A stretch of DNA of 64,000 bases from Ruminococcus sp. (GCF_017464355.1 NZ_JAFUAG010000027.1:1-64000), one strand, 5' to 3'; shown: positions 42,669-51,921, counted from the stretch's first letter. Numbers and translations: made by a program. Notes: a model not told the origin generated them from the letters alone.

Positions 42669-42863
42669 ATGCCCGCGGCTGCCGAAAACACCTTGTCCTC
42701 TGCTTCGTCCTCCGAAAATTGCAAGTCATCAAGCTCGGCAGCGCAAACGGCAGATACTTCTGCCAACCCCAACACAGGGGCTTCTACTGCGGCGGAAGTG
42801 CTTGCGGTCACTCTGCTGGCAGCCTGTGTTACAGCGGGCAGAAAACAAAAATTGACCCGATAA
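42669..42863 (+). pseudogene. Remnant of an NPNTG cell-wall peptide lacking a signal peptide
   Basis: 64 codons: MPAAAENTL, a Ser/Ala-rich stretch, then NPNTG, a hydrophobic segment (AAEVLAVTLLAACVTAG) and RKQK. The layout matches the 71-aa NPNTG protein at 23396. However, it starts where the signal-peptidase site would be, and in-frame stops lie just upstream (TAG at 42636). No ribosome site is evident. Best read as a 5'-truncated gene. The remaining 42514-42668 stretch shows nothing recognisable. Confidence 0.55.
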
Positions 42864-42867
42864 GATC

Positions 42868-42898
42868 AGCGGCAGCACCCTTTTGGGGTACTGCCGCT
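42868..42898. terminator. Hairpin between convergent genes
   Basis: AGCGGCAG (42868-42875) pairs with CTGCCGCT (42891-42898), with inner ACCC/GGGT; T runs are weak on both sides. Confidence 0.6.
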
Positions 42899-42920
42899 TC
42901 GTACTTGTATCCTTATAACG

Positions 42921-44009
42921 TTAACCGAACCTGACGGTCACGCAGTTGGTCTTGTCGAAGGAGAATTCTGCGCTGTTCGCCAGCTTCTTTATCATCATGG
43001 CGGAAAGCTCGTCGCCCTCGGTCAGGGGGTCGTATTTTCTGCCGCCGTAGGCAATGGTCATAACGGCAGTGCCGTCCTGCTCTGAGTATTCTGCCGTGAT
43101 ATCCACAGGCAGCCCCTCATCGCCCACCGCAGGCAGAATGTTCTGCACTGCCAGCTCCTCAAAGCAAAGCTGCATATTGCGTATAGCCCTGGGGCTAAGC
43201 AGGTTCCTGCGGCCGAAGTCTTCTATCTGCGAAACGAAGCTTACAAAGTCCACATCGGCCGAGGTGATCTTAAGCTGCAGCTGTTTGAGCCGCTTGATGA
43301 AGATACGGGTCTTCTCCTTTTTGGGTGACTCAAATATCTCCGATGGCGAGCCCTCCTCGTAAATTCCGCCCTCGTCCATGTAGAATACCCTTGTGGAAAC
43401 ATCACGGGCAAACTTCATCTCGTGGGTGACTATCATCATGGTCATGCCCTCTTTTGCCAGGCTGCGTATTACGGAAAGCACCTCGCCCACCATAGTGGGG
43501 TCAAGGGCTGAGGTAGGTTCATCGAACAGCAGTATCTCAGGCTTCATGGCGATAGCCCTTGCTATGGCCACACGCTGTTTCTGTCCGCCTGAAAGCTCAT
43601 CGGGAAAGTTGTCAGCCTTTTCCGCCAGACCTACCCGCCGAAGCAGCTCCATGCCCTCACGGTATGCCTGTTCCTTCGGAACTTTCAGCAGTGTCACAGG
43701 GGCGGCGGTGACGTTGTCGATTATGCTCAGGTTAGCAAACAGGTTGAAGGACTGGAACACCATGCCCATTTTTCTGCGCACCTTTGAGATATCGCATTTC
43801 GGGTCGGTTATGACCTCACCGTCCACCGTTACAGTGCCCGAGGTCGGTGTTTCCAGCTGGTTGAGGCAGCGCAGCAAAGTAGACTTTCCCGTGCCCGAGG
43901 GGCCTATTATGGAGATGACATCGCCCTTGTTCACCTCAGCGCAAACGTCCTGCAGCGGGGTCACATTTGGGTATTCCTTGCGCAGGTGTTCTATCTTTAT
44001 CATGCTCAT
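42921..44009 (-). CDS. Polar amino acid ABC transporter ATPase fused to RsbW/GHKL-like domain
   Basis: 362 aa. Residues 1-245 are a GlnQ/HisP-type ATPase: Walker A GPSGTGKST (36-44), Q-loop Gln86, signature LSGGQ (139-143), Walker B ILLFDEP (159-165) and switch His196. Residues about 248-362 are an added domain that resembles anti-sigma kinase (RsbW/GHKL) ATPases, with an N-box-like NMQLCFEELAVQN (278-290) and a closing LSAMMIKKLANSAEF. The Asp of the G1 box (DxG) is replaced (AYGGRKYDP) and the glycine-rich lid is weak, so this domain may bind a partner without ATP hydrolysis. Its start lies 3 nt from the permease stop. Amino acid import regulated through the extra domain is inferred. Confidence 0.88.
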   Translation of the reverse strand: MSMIKIEHLRKEYPNVTPLQDVCAEVNKGDVISIIGPSGTGKSTLLRCLNQLETPTSGTVTVDGEVITDPKCDISKVRRKMGMVFQSFNLFANLSIIDNVTAAPVTLLKVPKEQAYREGMELLRRVGLAEKADNFPDELSGGQKQRVAIARAIAMKPEILLFDEPTSALDPTMVGEVLSVIRSLAKEGMTMMIVTHEMKFARDVSTRVFYMDEGGIYEEGSPSEIFESPKKEKTRIFIKRLKQLQLKITSADVDFVSFVSQIEDFGRRNLLSPRAIRNMQLCFEELAVQNILPAVGDEGLPVDITAEYSEQDGTAVMTIAYGGRKYDPLTEGDELSAMMIKKLANSAEFSFDKTNCVTVRFG

Positions 44010-47000
44010 TTATGCTGCCTCCTTTCTGTGGGCTTTCTTCCTGCGGGGGTCTGTCATTCGCGATACAGCCTTAAGTATCAGCGAAAGCACCCAGGCCAGC
44101 AGGAAGTATATCACAGCCGTAACTATCAGCGGGAAGAATGCTTCGTAGGTTCTGCTGCGTATGATATCGCTCATCTTTGTCAGATCCTGTATAGCTATGT
44201 AACCCACTATAGATGTGCTTTTCAGCAGCGATATGACCTCGCCTCGGTACACAGGCAGGAACCTTGCAGCCGCCTGGGGGAATATGAACCTGAAAAATGC
44301 CTGGTTCTCGCTGTAGCCCAGAGCCAGTGCAGCCTCACGCTGGCCGCCGTCTATGCTGTCTATTCCCGAGCGCATTATCTCGGAGGTGTAAGCCCCGAAG
44401 TTCAGGGTGAAGCCTATGACAGCCACCCATACCGCAGATATGCCCGATCTTCCGAAAACCACGTAGTAGAGTATCATCAGCAACACTACCATAGGTGTGC
44501 CCTGCAGCAGCTTCACAAAGATGTTCGATATGCCGTTTGCAAGTCTGCTGCCTGTCCGCCTGAACATACATACGAGGAATGCCAGCACCGACCCGAATAT
44601 CATGGAAAGCGCCGTGATGAGGCAGGTGGTGCCTATGCCCTCTGCTATGAGCTTCCAGCGGCTCTCACGGATAAAGTTCTTGTTGAAGCTGTCTTTCAGC
44701 TCAGCGAAAAAGCCTGTTTCGCTTTCTTTATCCTCCTCTGCCGAAGATATATCTTCGTTCCTCACCATGACCACAGCTTTGGTGGTGTAGTAAACGTCCG
44801 AGAAATCCACGCTCTGGGCTCTTTCTTCGGTTATCATTATGGTGCCCGAGGCTATGTCGTAGGTCCCGCCAGAAACACCTGCTATCAGCGAGCCGAACTC
44901 ACCATTGTCAATGGTCAGCCCGTAGCCGTATTCCTCACAGAAGCCTGCCACGATAGCGACCTCCAGCCCCGCATTGGTGCCGTCCTTGATGTAGGAGTAG
45001 GGCTGCATAGTGGAGGCGGTTATGTACCTGAGCACCCTGCTGCCCTCAGTGGGGATCTCCACGGTCTTTTTGCTCTCGTCGTTGCCGAACCAGATGTCCA
45101 CCATTTCATCGTAGGTGTCGTCAGCCTTTATTTTAGCCAGATATTCATTCATCTGATCTCTCAGCTCGTTCTTGCCCTCAGCCTTCTGGAAGGCTATGCC
45201 GTAGGGGATATCCATGAATGTCTCGTTCAGGTAAGTAAGCGTGCTGTCTGCCTTCATGAAATCCTCCGCCGATGAAACGGGGCAGGTGAAAGCATCTATC
45301 TTGCCCTCGCTAAGGGCAATGGCTAGGTCTGGCTGGGCGTTGTACTGAAGTACGTCCGCATCAGGGAACCGCTTAAGTATCTCCACCTCGTAAAGGCCGC
45401 CTGTTATGGCGCCCACCTTGCCGTTTTCTGCATAATAGGAGAAGGGCCTTGACCTTATGTCATCACTGCTTTCCGAAGAAGCATCTTCAAGGTCCTCTGC
45501 CCTTACTGCCACCACTATGCCGCCCTCGCTCACAGGGTCGGAGAACATGACCTCCTCCTCGCGCTCGGGGGTCACATTCATGGAGGTGGTGAACTCATAC
45601 TTGCCCGACTCCAGTGCAGGTATCCTGGCAGGAAAGTCAACGTCCCCCAGCTCCAGCCCGTAGCCGTACTCACGGCAGAACCTTACCACCACGTCTATAT
45701 CATAGCCCACGTTCTTGCCGTCCTTTATATATGAGAACGGTTCATCGGTGGAGGTGGTGACAACATGGATAGTGCCGTTGGTGCTTTCCAGGTCTGACAT
45801 ATCTACCAGCTTTTTGCTGTCATCATTGCCGAACCAGATCGAGTCTATCTCAGCGATAGTGCCGTCAGCATTGGCCTTTGCCAGGAACTCATCGAACTGC
45901 CTGCAAAGTTCGGCCTCATCGGGGTCGTCCTTGCGGAAGGCAAAGGAGTACTTGTTGTTTGTAAGTCTTTCCTTTATGTAGTCCACCCGAGGTTCAGCAC
46001 TGTGTATGCTTTTCAGGGCAGGCTCGTCCCCGAGAAAAGCATCTATCTTGCCGTTCATCAGGGCTATGTTGAGTGCTGAGTAGTCATCGTAATAAAGGTA
46101 TTCGCTGTCAGGGAAATACTCAAAGCTTGCGCCTTCCATATTCGTACCCGAGAGAATGCCTATCGTTTTGCCGTTGTAGTCGGTGTACTTTACCGTCCTG
46201 CTGACAGGCGCTTCGCTCTCTGCCAGTTCATCAGCTCTTACAGCCAGCATTATGCCGCCATGGTAGAATGGGTCTGAGAAGTTTATGCTTTCCTTGCGCT
46301 CCTCGGTAACTGAAAGTGGGATAGCACACATATCGTATTTTTCGGAAGCCATCGCCGTAATGGCAGATTGAGTATCCATATCACTGATCGTGGGTGTGTA
46401 ACCATACTTGCGGCAGAAACGCTCCAGCAGCTCAATGGCGATACCGGCGTATTCCCCGTCCTTCAAGTAGGAGATGGGCATACTGGTGGAAACAGTTGCC
46501 ACGTTGATAGTGCCGTTCTCGCCCGAAAATCCAGTCAGGTCAACGACCTGACTGCTCTCATCGCTGCCGAACCATTTCTCGTTTATCTCGTCCATGGTAC
46601 CGTCAGACCAAAGTTCTGCCAGCATTTCATTGAACTGTTCCAGCAGCAGGTCGGTCTTTTCGTTATTTTTCTTGAAACCGAAGCAGTAATCGTCAGCTGC
46701 CATCGGTTCTTTTATATAACCGACTTCGGGCGTATCCTTGCTCATAAGCTTTATGATAGGCTCGTCACACAGGAAACCGTCTATCTTTTTCTGGGTCAGG
46801 GCTTCTCCCAGATCGCTGAAATTGTTGTAGTAGGAATATTCGCTGTCAGGAAAATGCTCCAGAGTAAAGGGCTCAAAGCTTGACCCTGTGAGTATCCCCA
46901 TAGTACGGCCATTATAGTCCTCCGCAGTGGTATACTTTCCCGTACCCGCAGAAAGGTCTTTCGCCTTTTTATCCTCCGTCCTGCCCCTGATGACCGCAAA

Positions 47001-47072
47001 GGCTATGCCCGCAGCTATCAGTATCATCACAGCTATGATGATGAAGTCCGTTTTAGCAGTGTTCTTTTTCAT
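44010..47072 (-). CDS. Amino acid ABC transporter: three permuted solute-binding modules fused to permease
   Basis: Start ATG at 47072 (AGGTG upstream); 1020 aa. Residue numbers here count from a GTG three codons earlier. A membrane anchor (12-32) is followed by solute-binding family 3 lobes in permuted order: C-lobe 55-178 (GRTMGILTGSS...WFG), N-lobe 190-283, C-lobe 300-425, N-lobe 436-528, C-lobe 550-672 and N-lobe 682-775. The C-lobes end WFGxDxS, three times, about 247 residues apart. N-lobes begin like TxSTxxPxSYxKDG. Residues 805-1005 are a HisM/GlnP-type permease with the EAA loop (GQREAALALGYSENQAF). The protein starts with a C-lobe and ends with an N-lobe, so the repeating unit is C-N. 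The ATPase gene follows directly. High-affinity uptake of one or several polar amino acids is expected. Confidence 0.9.
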   Translation of the reverse strand: MKKNTAKTDFIIIAVMILIAAGIAFAVIRGRTEDKKAKDLSAGTGKYTTAEDYNGRTMGILTGSSFEPFTLEHFPDSEYSYYNNFSDLGEALTQKKIDGFLCDEPIIKLMSKDTPEVGYIKEPMAADDYCFGFKKNNEKTDLLLEQFNEMLAELWSDGTMDEINEKWFGSDESSQVVDLTGFSGENGTINVATVSTSMPISYLKDGEYAGIAIELLERFCRKYGYTPTISDMDTQSAITAMASEKYDMCAIPLSVTEERKESINFSDPFYHGGIMLAVRADELAESEAPVSRTVKYTDYNGKTIGILSGTNMEGASFEYFPDSEYLYYDDYSALNIALMNGKIDAFLGDEPALKSIHSAEPRVDYIKERLTNNKYSFAFRKDDPDEAELCRQFDEFLAKANADGTIAEIDSIWFGNDDSKKLVDMSDLESTNGTIHVVTTSTDEPFSYIKDGKNVGYDIDVVVRFCREYGYGLELGDVDFPARIPALESGKYEFTTSMNVTPEREEEVMFSDPVSEGGIVVAVRAEDLEDASSESSDDIRSRPFSYYAENGKVGAITGGLYEVEILKRFPDADVLQYNAQPDLAIALSEGKIDAFTCPVSSAEDFMKADSTLTYLNETFMDIPYGIAFQKAEGKNELRDQMNEYLAKIKADDTYDEMVDIWFGNDESKKTVEIPTEGSRVLRYITASTMQPYSYIKDGTNAGLEVAIVAGFCEEYGYGLTIDNGEFGSLIAGVSGGTYDIASGTIMITEERAQSVDFSDVYYTTKAVVMVRNEDISSAEEDKESETGFFAELKDSFNKNFIRESRWKLIAEGIGTTCLITALSMIFGSVLAFLVCMFRRTGSRLANGISNIFVKLLQGTPMVVLLMILYYVVFGRSGISAVWVAVIGFTLNFGAYTSEIMRSGIDSIDGGQREAALALGYSENQAFFRFIFPQAAARFLPVYRGEVISLLKSTSIVGYIAIQDLTKMSDIIRSRTYEAFFPLIVTAVIYFLLAWVLSLILKAVSRMTDPRRKKAHRKEAA

Positions 47073-47173
47073 ATCTATCACCTTGCCTTTTGATCGGCAC
47101 AGCTGCGCCGTTTTGTGATATAAATATCTGCCCCGCCGTTTGTTACTTTCTTACAAATATGGTGCAGAGCATT

Positions 47174-48631
47174 TTATTCTGCCGAAGTCAGGGCAGCCTG
47201 CTTTTTGCCGTACATGACTATCCCGCAGGCATAAGCCGCAGCAAACACACCTGCTGCTATGTAGCTGACCGTCCAGTTGAGATTGAAGCCTATGCGTGCG
47301 TTTAAGATATAGGCGCATACCACATAAGCGTAGAACATACCCGGTATCAGCGCCATGAGATATGGCATTTTGTTCTTCATCATGTAAATGCTAATCATGG
47401 CAAAGGCGAAGGCCGCTATGCTCTCGTTTGCCCAGGAGAAATATCTCCACAGCAGGTTGAATCCGTCAGAATTGGTCTTGGCAAAGATCAGTATGCCTGC
47501 CACCACAGCGAATATCACCAGCGCCACAGGCAGGCTGTTGCGCTTTTTGGTGTTGTCGATGTGCAGTGCATCGCAGACCATTATCCTCAGTGAGCGCAGG
47601 GAAGTGTCCCCCGAGGTCACGGGAAGCACGATAACGCCGATTATAGCGATCATGCCGCCAACGCTGCCCAGCATATCCTTGGCAACTATGCCCACCACCG
47701 AGGTGGGGCTGTCGTGGAGCATCTCCTTGCTCGTAAGACCCATGTTAACAGCGCCCATGGCGGCTGCAGCCCATACCATGGCGATGAAGCCTTCCAGTAT
47801 CATCATGTTGTAGAATGTCGTCCTGCCCTCACGTTCATCTGCCATGGTGCGGGAGATGAGTGTAGCCTGGGTGGAATGGAACCCCGATACGATACCGCAG
47901 GCAACGGTCACGAAAAAGATAGGTATGAAATTATCACCGAAGTCGTTGACAAAGGTAAAGCCCGATGTCCACAGCTCGTCCAGCCTGTAGCCCTTGATGA
48001 ACAGCCCCGCAAAGACCCCGAATGCCGAAAGCAGCAGCACTGCACCGAAAATGGGGTATACCTTGCCGATTATCTTGTCGATGGGCAGCAGGGTAGCTAT
48101 GATGTAGTATGCAAATATCACCGCATATACTATAAGTACCGTGGGGTTGGATAACTTGCTCTCCTGTCCCGCTATCTGGTCAACGAACAGATCCCCTGGG
48201 GTGAATATGAACACCACGCTCAGCAGCAGCAGCAGGATACTCACGAACACATTGTATACTCTGTAAACGTGCTTGCCGAGAAAACGCTTTATCAGCGAGG
48301 GCATCTGTCCGCCGTCGTTCCTTGAGGATATCATGCCTACCATATAATCATGGAAAGCGCCCCCCAGCACGCAGCCTATGGGTATGGTTATAAAGGCTAT
48401 AGGCCCGAAAAGCACACCCTGTATGGGTCCCAGTATAGGTCCTGTGCCCGCAATGTTAAGCAGCTCGATAAGGCTGTTCCTCCATTTTTTCATGGGCACA
48501 AAGTCTACCCCGTCAGACTTCTCCACCGCAGGCGTCACCCTGTCGGTGGGTTTCATGATTTTCTCGCAGATACGTCCGTAGAGCGCAGCGCCCACGGCAA
48601 GTATCACGAGCCCGATGATGAATGTTACCAT
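47174..48631 (-). CDS. cstA: Carbon starvation protein A family transporter
   Basis: 485 aa with about 13 transmembrane helices. The conserved CstA blocks are NIAGTGPILGPIQGVLFGP, GGAFHDYMVGMISSRNDG and GFHSTQATLISRTM. Family members import pyruvate or peptides. It is shorter than the 690-aa enterobacterial proteins and matches the compact clostridial form. It lies between the STAS protein and the amino acid ABC genes, all on the minus strand. Confidence 0.9.
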   Translation of the reverse strand: MVTFIIGLVILAVGAALYGRICEKIMKPTDRVTPAVEKSDGVDFVPMKKWRNSLIELLNIAGTGPILGPIQGVLFGPIAFITIPIGCVLGGAFHDYMVGMISSRNDGGQMPSLIKRFLGKHVYRVYNVFVSILLLLLSVVFIFTPGDLFVDQIAGQESKLSNPTVLIVYAVIFAYYIIATLLPIDKIIGKVYPIFGAVLLLSAFGVFAGLFIKGYRLDELWTSGFTFVNDFGDNFIPIFFVTVACGIVSGFHSTQATLISRTMADEREGRTTFYNMMILEGFIAMVWAAAAMGAVNMGLTSKEMLHDSPTSVVGIVAKDMLGSVGGMIAIIGVIVLPVTSGDTSLRSLRIMVCDALHIDNTKKRNSLPVALVIFAVVAGILIFAKTNSDGFNLLWRYFSWANESIAAFAFAMISIYMMKNKMPYLMALIPGMFYAYVVCAYILNARIGFNLNWTVSYIAAGVFAAAYACGIVMYGKKQAALTSAE

Positions 48632-48674
48632 AAAATTACTTCTTCCCTATATAGATTTTTTGCTGTATCTTTCT

Positions 48675-48980
48675 TTATTCTGCCCCGCTGATATCAAGTA
48701 TGTCCGAGAAACCGGTGACCTCAAAGATCTCCATCAGTTCGGGCTTTGCCCCGATGATACTGAGGCCTCCCTTTTTCATCATGACCTTGTGGGCGGAAAG
48801 CAGCACCCTCAGCCCCGCAGAGGATATATAGCTCACCTCGCTCAGGTCAATGGTAACGGAGCCGCAGCTGTCGTAGTCGGCTTTCAGCTGTTCCTCCAGC
48901 TGAGGTGCGGTAGATGTGTCCACTCTTCCTATGACAGCCACAGCAAGCTTGCCGCCGTTGTTTGTTTTCCTGATATCCAT
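48675..48980 (-). CDS. STAS-domain anti-anti-sigma protein
   Basis: 101 aa, a single STAS domain. The phosphorylatable serine lies in VSYISSAGLRVLLSAHK, the SpoIIAA/RsbV signature; GRVDTSTAPQLEEQL is the N-terminal strand-helix. Such proteins bind, and are phosphorylated by, GHKL-type kinases. No sigma factor or free kinase gene is adjacent. However, two GHKL-like domains are fused to transporter proteins nearby (42921 and 50165), making them candidate partners (inference). It lies 44 nt before cstA. Confidence 0.9.
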   Translation of the reverse strand: MDIRKTNNGGKLAVAVIGRVDTSTAPQLEEQLKADYDSCGSVTIDLSEVSYISSAGLRVLLSAHKVMMKKGGLSIIGAKPELMEIFEVTGFSDILDISGAE

Positions 48981-49204
48981 AGTTCATTCTCCTTTTGTGC
49001 CCCTAACGGACACTGTTTTCTTTCTTGTGGGCATAGTACCCCGACATACATATTATAACATATTTTTCGCAACAAATCTTCAAAATATCACAGATTTTTA
49101 TACGTGATATCAAACAAAGTTTTTAAACTAAATTTGTGCATTTTGACTATTTGCTGTTCTCTGCTGATATCAGCCTGTGCCCGACATCGTCTGTAAAAAT
49201 GCAG

Positions 49205-49233
49205 TTGACGTATCAATAGTCCTGTGATATAAT
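49205..49233 (+). promoter_or_regulatory. Promoter of EFR1 gene
   Basis: TTGACG (49205-49210), 17 bp, TATAAT (49228-49233). Confidence 0.78.
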
Positions 49234-49277
49234 AATATTAAACACAGCAGCCCATTGTAAAGACAAAGGAGAAAACT

Positions 49278-50036
49278 ATGGTACTTTACTACTCAGCCTC
49301 GGGAAACACCGAGTATATCGCAAAACTCATCGCCAAAGCCCTTGATGATGAGTGTCTTGACCTTCAGCCCCGCATAAAAAACAAGGACTATACTAAAGTG
49401 TATTCGGAAAAGCCCTTTGTCATATGCGCACCTGTTTACGTCTGCGAGATGCCCCGCTTTGTGTCAGATTACATAAAGCGTCTGCCTTTCCGCGGCAGCA
49501 GGAAGGTCTGCTATGTATTCACCAGCGGCGGATATGCGGGTATGGCGGGGCTGCTGGCAGAAACTATGACCCGCAGGAAAAACATGATAAGCATGGGCTA
49601 TGCCGAACTTACCATGCCCAGCAACCATATCGTCAGCAATGCCTACCCCGAGACCTCCCCCGAGGAATGCCGCAGGCGCATAGCTGAGGCCACTGTCGGT
49701 GCAGGGAAGATAGCCTCAGCCATAAAGCACGGCCGCAGGCTGAAAGCCCGCCATGTTATGCTGTGGGAGAGGCTGGTCATACCGCCCTCAAATTCTTTCT
49801 GGGTGAAGTTCATGATGCCCTCGAAGGATTTTTATGCCACGGAAAAATGCATAGGCTGCGGCAAGTGCAGCAGGGTCTGTCCCGTGAACAACATAACCAT
49901 GTCGGATAAGCGCCCTGTCTGGAATGCCCCCTGCGCCCACTGCATGGCCTGCATATCCAACTGCCCCCTTGAAGCCATAGAGTATGCCGATATCACTCAG
50001 CACAAGGAAAAATACCACATACGCAAATATATCTGA
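49278..50036 (+). CDS. EFR1-family flavodoxin-ferredoxin protein
   Basis: 252 aa. N-terminal flavodoxin-like FMN site (YYSASGNTEYIAKLIA) and a C-terminal two-[4Fe-4S] ferredoxin (CIGCGKCSRVCPVNNI and CAHCMACISNCPLEAI). This layout is the EFR1 family of anaerobes, an internal electron-transfer module of unknown partner. It is monocistronic with its own promoter. Confidence 0.92.
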   Translation: MVLYYSASGNTEYIAKLIAKALDDECLDLQPRIKNKDYTKVYSEKPFVICAPVYVCEMPRFVSDYIKRLPFRGSRKVCYVFTSGGYAGMAGLLAETMTRRKNMISMGYAELTMPSNHIVSNAYPETSPEECRRRIAEATVGAGKIASAIKHGRRLKARHVMLWERLVIPPSNSFWVKFMMPSKDFYATEKCIGCGKCSRVCPVNNITMSDKRPVWNAPCAHCMACISNCPLEAIEYADITQHKEKYHIRKYI

Positions 50037-50050
50037 GTACGCTTTGTGCC

Positions 50051-50079
50051 TTGACAAACTCTGTGCAACGTGATATTAT
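50051..50079 (+). promoter_or_regulatory. Promoter of MATE-GHKL gene
   Basis: TTGACA (50051-50056), 17 bp, TATTAT (50074-50079). Immediately downstream (about 50093-50130) GGCTGC-GTTT-GCGGCC, flanked by A and T runs, could act as an attenuator in the leader. Confidence 0.65.
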
Positions 50080-50164
50080 TGATAGTAGAAGAAAAAAGGC
50101 TGCGTTTGCGGCCGTTTTCTTTATATCGGTAAAATTTTATCTTATAGATCACGGGTGAAGCAAC

Positions 50165-51913
50165 ATGATAAAAAAGCTATTCAGACAAATGCTGCTTACG
50201 CAGATACTGTCCGCCATGACAGTGACCCTGTGCATGCTCATAGACAGCATAATGATAGGCAGGTTCCTCGGTATCGAGTCCATGAGTGCCTATGGCTATT
50301 CGACCCCTGTGCTGCTGGTGTTCGCAGCAGTGGGCAGCATGATATCCGCAGGTGTGCAGGTAATGTGCGGCCGCACCATGGGCAGCGGCGACAAAGAGGG
50401 CACCAATGCCTGTTTCACGGTATCGGTGACATTGTCGGTGGTGTTCTCGGCGGTGGGCATGGCCGCAGTGCTGATATTTACAGACCCCCTGTGTACCCTG
50501 CTGGGTGCGGGAGAGAATACTCCCGATAACACCGTGTTCTTCCTGACAAGAGATTACCTGCGGGGCTTTATCGTCGGCGCACCTGCCTTTATGGCGGCGC
50601 AGATAATGGTGCCCTATATGCAGATGTCGGGCAGCCGCACCAGGCTTGTGGCTGCGGTCATCGCCATGACGTTCAGCGATGTCATCTTCGATATACTCAA
50701 TGTCTTCGTGGTGAAGAAAAGCACTTTCGGCATGGGGCTTGCAAGCTCCCTCAGCTACTATGTGGCCTTTGCCATAGGTGTGGTATATTTCTTTAAGAAG
50801 GACTGCATATTCAAATTCAGGCCTGCCCTCATAAAAGGCAGGGTCTGCGCCGCCCTGATGAAGGACGGTGTGCCCACCCTCATCAACCAGGTGAGCCTGG
50901 TGCTGCTGACCCTTGTGCTGAACAAGCTGCTGACAGGTCTTGGGGGCAGCAAGGCGGTGGCGGCCTATTCGGTCATAACCACCGCAGGAAATATCTGCTA
51001 CTCATTCAGTTCAGGTGTGGCTTCGGTGGCACTTACACTTTCTTCCATATTCTATGCCGATGAGGACAAGCCCTCTCTCATGGAACTGGTAAAGGTCATG
51101 CTGTTTTACGCAGTGGTCATCTGCGGGGTAGTTACCGCAGTGGTAGTGCTGACGGCAAAGCCCCTGGTACTGCTGTTCATACAGGATATGTCCGCTGTGG
51201 ATATGGCCATACTGGGCATGAGGCTGTTCGTGCTTTCGCTGGTGCCCTGCGCTCTCAATACCACCCTCAAGAACTACTATCAGGGTGTTGAACACGTTGG
51301 TGTCACCATGTCTATCTCCGTCATGCAGAACTTTGCCCTTACCGCCCTCAGCGCTTTTGTCATCAGCCGCTTTGCAGGGGTGACAGGTGTGTGGCTGGGC
51401 TTCGTCTTCGGTGAGAGCCTGACCCTGGCAGTTATCTTCATATACCTGTTCTTTAAGGAGAAGCGCTCACCCTTCAGCGTAAAGGGTATCTCACTTATCC
51501 CCGATGATTTCGGTGCGGCGGACGACTGCTGCATAGAGCTTTCCATACAAAGTCTGGAAGACGTTGTCAACGTATCAAAGCAAGCCTCCGACTTCTGTGC
51601 CGAAAAGGGCATACCCAAGCGCAAGGGCACCCTTATAGCCCTGGCGATAGAGGAAATGTCCAACAACATAATCCACTATGGCTTTGCCGACGGCAAAGAG
51701 CACAGCATACATATCCGTCTGGTATCCGACCCCGATGCTGTCCACCTTCGTATCCGTGATAACTGTGCAAGCTTCGACCCCGTGAAGTATCTGGAACTTC
51801 ACAAGGACGACGACCCCGTGTCCCACATAGGTATACGCATGGTAATGAAGCTGGTAAGCAATGCCAATTATGTAAACTCCCTGGGTCTGAACAACGTTCA
51901 CCTGAAACTGTAA
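50165..51913 (+). CDS. MATE-family efflux transporter fused to GHKL ATPase domain
   Basis: 582 aa. Residues 1-445 are a MATE/DinF-type transporter with 12 helices (FRQMLLTQILSAMTVTLCMLIDSIMIGRFLG opening; YMQMSGSRTRLVAAV). Residues about 455-582 are a cytoplasmic RsbW-like ATPase: N-box GTLIALAIEEMSNNIIHYGF (with catalytic Glu and Mg-binding Asn), G1-like RIRDNCASFDP and a lid VSHIGIRMVMKLVS. Unlike the ABC fusion, these motifs look functional. Drug or metabolite export coupled to partner-switch signalling is inferred; the STAS protein at 48675 is a candidate partner. The transporter part alone would be a normal-length MATE protein, so the domain is an addition. Confidence 0.88.
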   Translation: MIKKLFRQMLLTQILSAMTVTLCMLIDSIMIGRFLGIESMSAYGYSTPVLLVFAAVGSMISAGVQVMCGRTMGSGDKEGTNACFTVSVTLSVVFSAVGMAAVLIFTDPLCTLLGAGENTPDNTVFFLTRDYLRGFIVGAPAFMAAQIMVPYMQMSGSRTRLVAAVIAMTFSDVIFDILNVFVVKKSTFGMGLASSLSYYVAFAIGVVYFFKKDCIFKFRPALIKGRVCAALMKDGVPTLINQVSLVLLTLVLNKLLTGLGGSKAVAAYSVITTAGNICYSFSSGVASVALTLSSIFYADEDKPSLMELVKVMLFYAVVICGVVTAVVVLTAKPLVLLFIQDMSAVDMAILGMRLFVLSLVPCALNTTLKNYYQGVEHVGVTMSISVMQNFALTALSAFVISRFAGVTGVWLGFVFGESLTLAVIFIYLFFKEKRSPFSVKGISLIPDDFGAADDCCIELSIQSLEDVVNVSKQASDFCAEKGIPKRKGTLIALAIEEMSNNIIHYGFADGKEHSIHIRLVSDPDAVHLRIRDNCASFDPVKYLELHKDDDPVSHIGIRMVMKLVSNANYVNSLGLNNVHLKL

Positions 51914-51921
51914 AAACAAGC

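Noticed and set aside
43986..45275. Long open frame opposite the amino acid ABC genes
   Set aside because: Antisense of conserved domains, His/Tyr/Cys-rich translation, no family resemblance.
49278..51913. EFR1 ferredoxin and MATE exporter as a single redox-export operon
   Set aside because: The MATE gene has its own consensus promoter between the two, so an operon is not supported.
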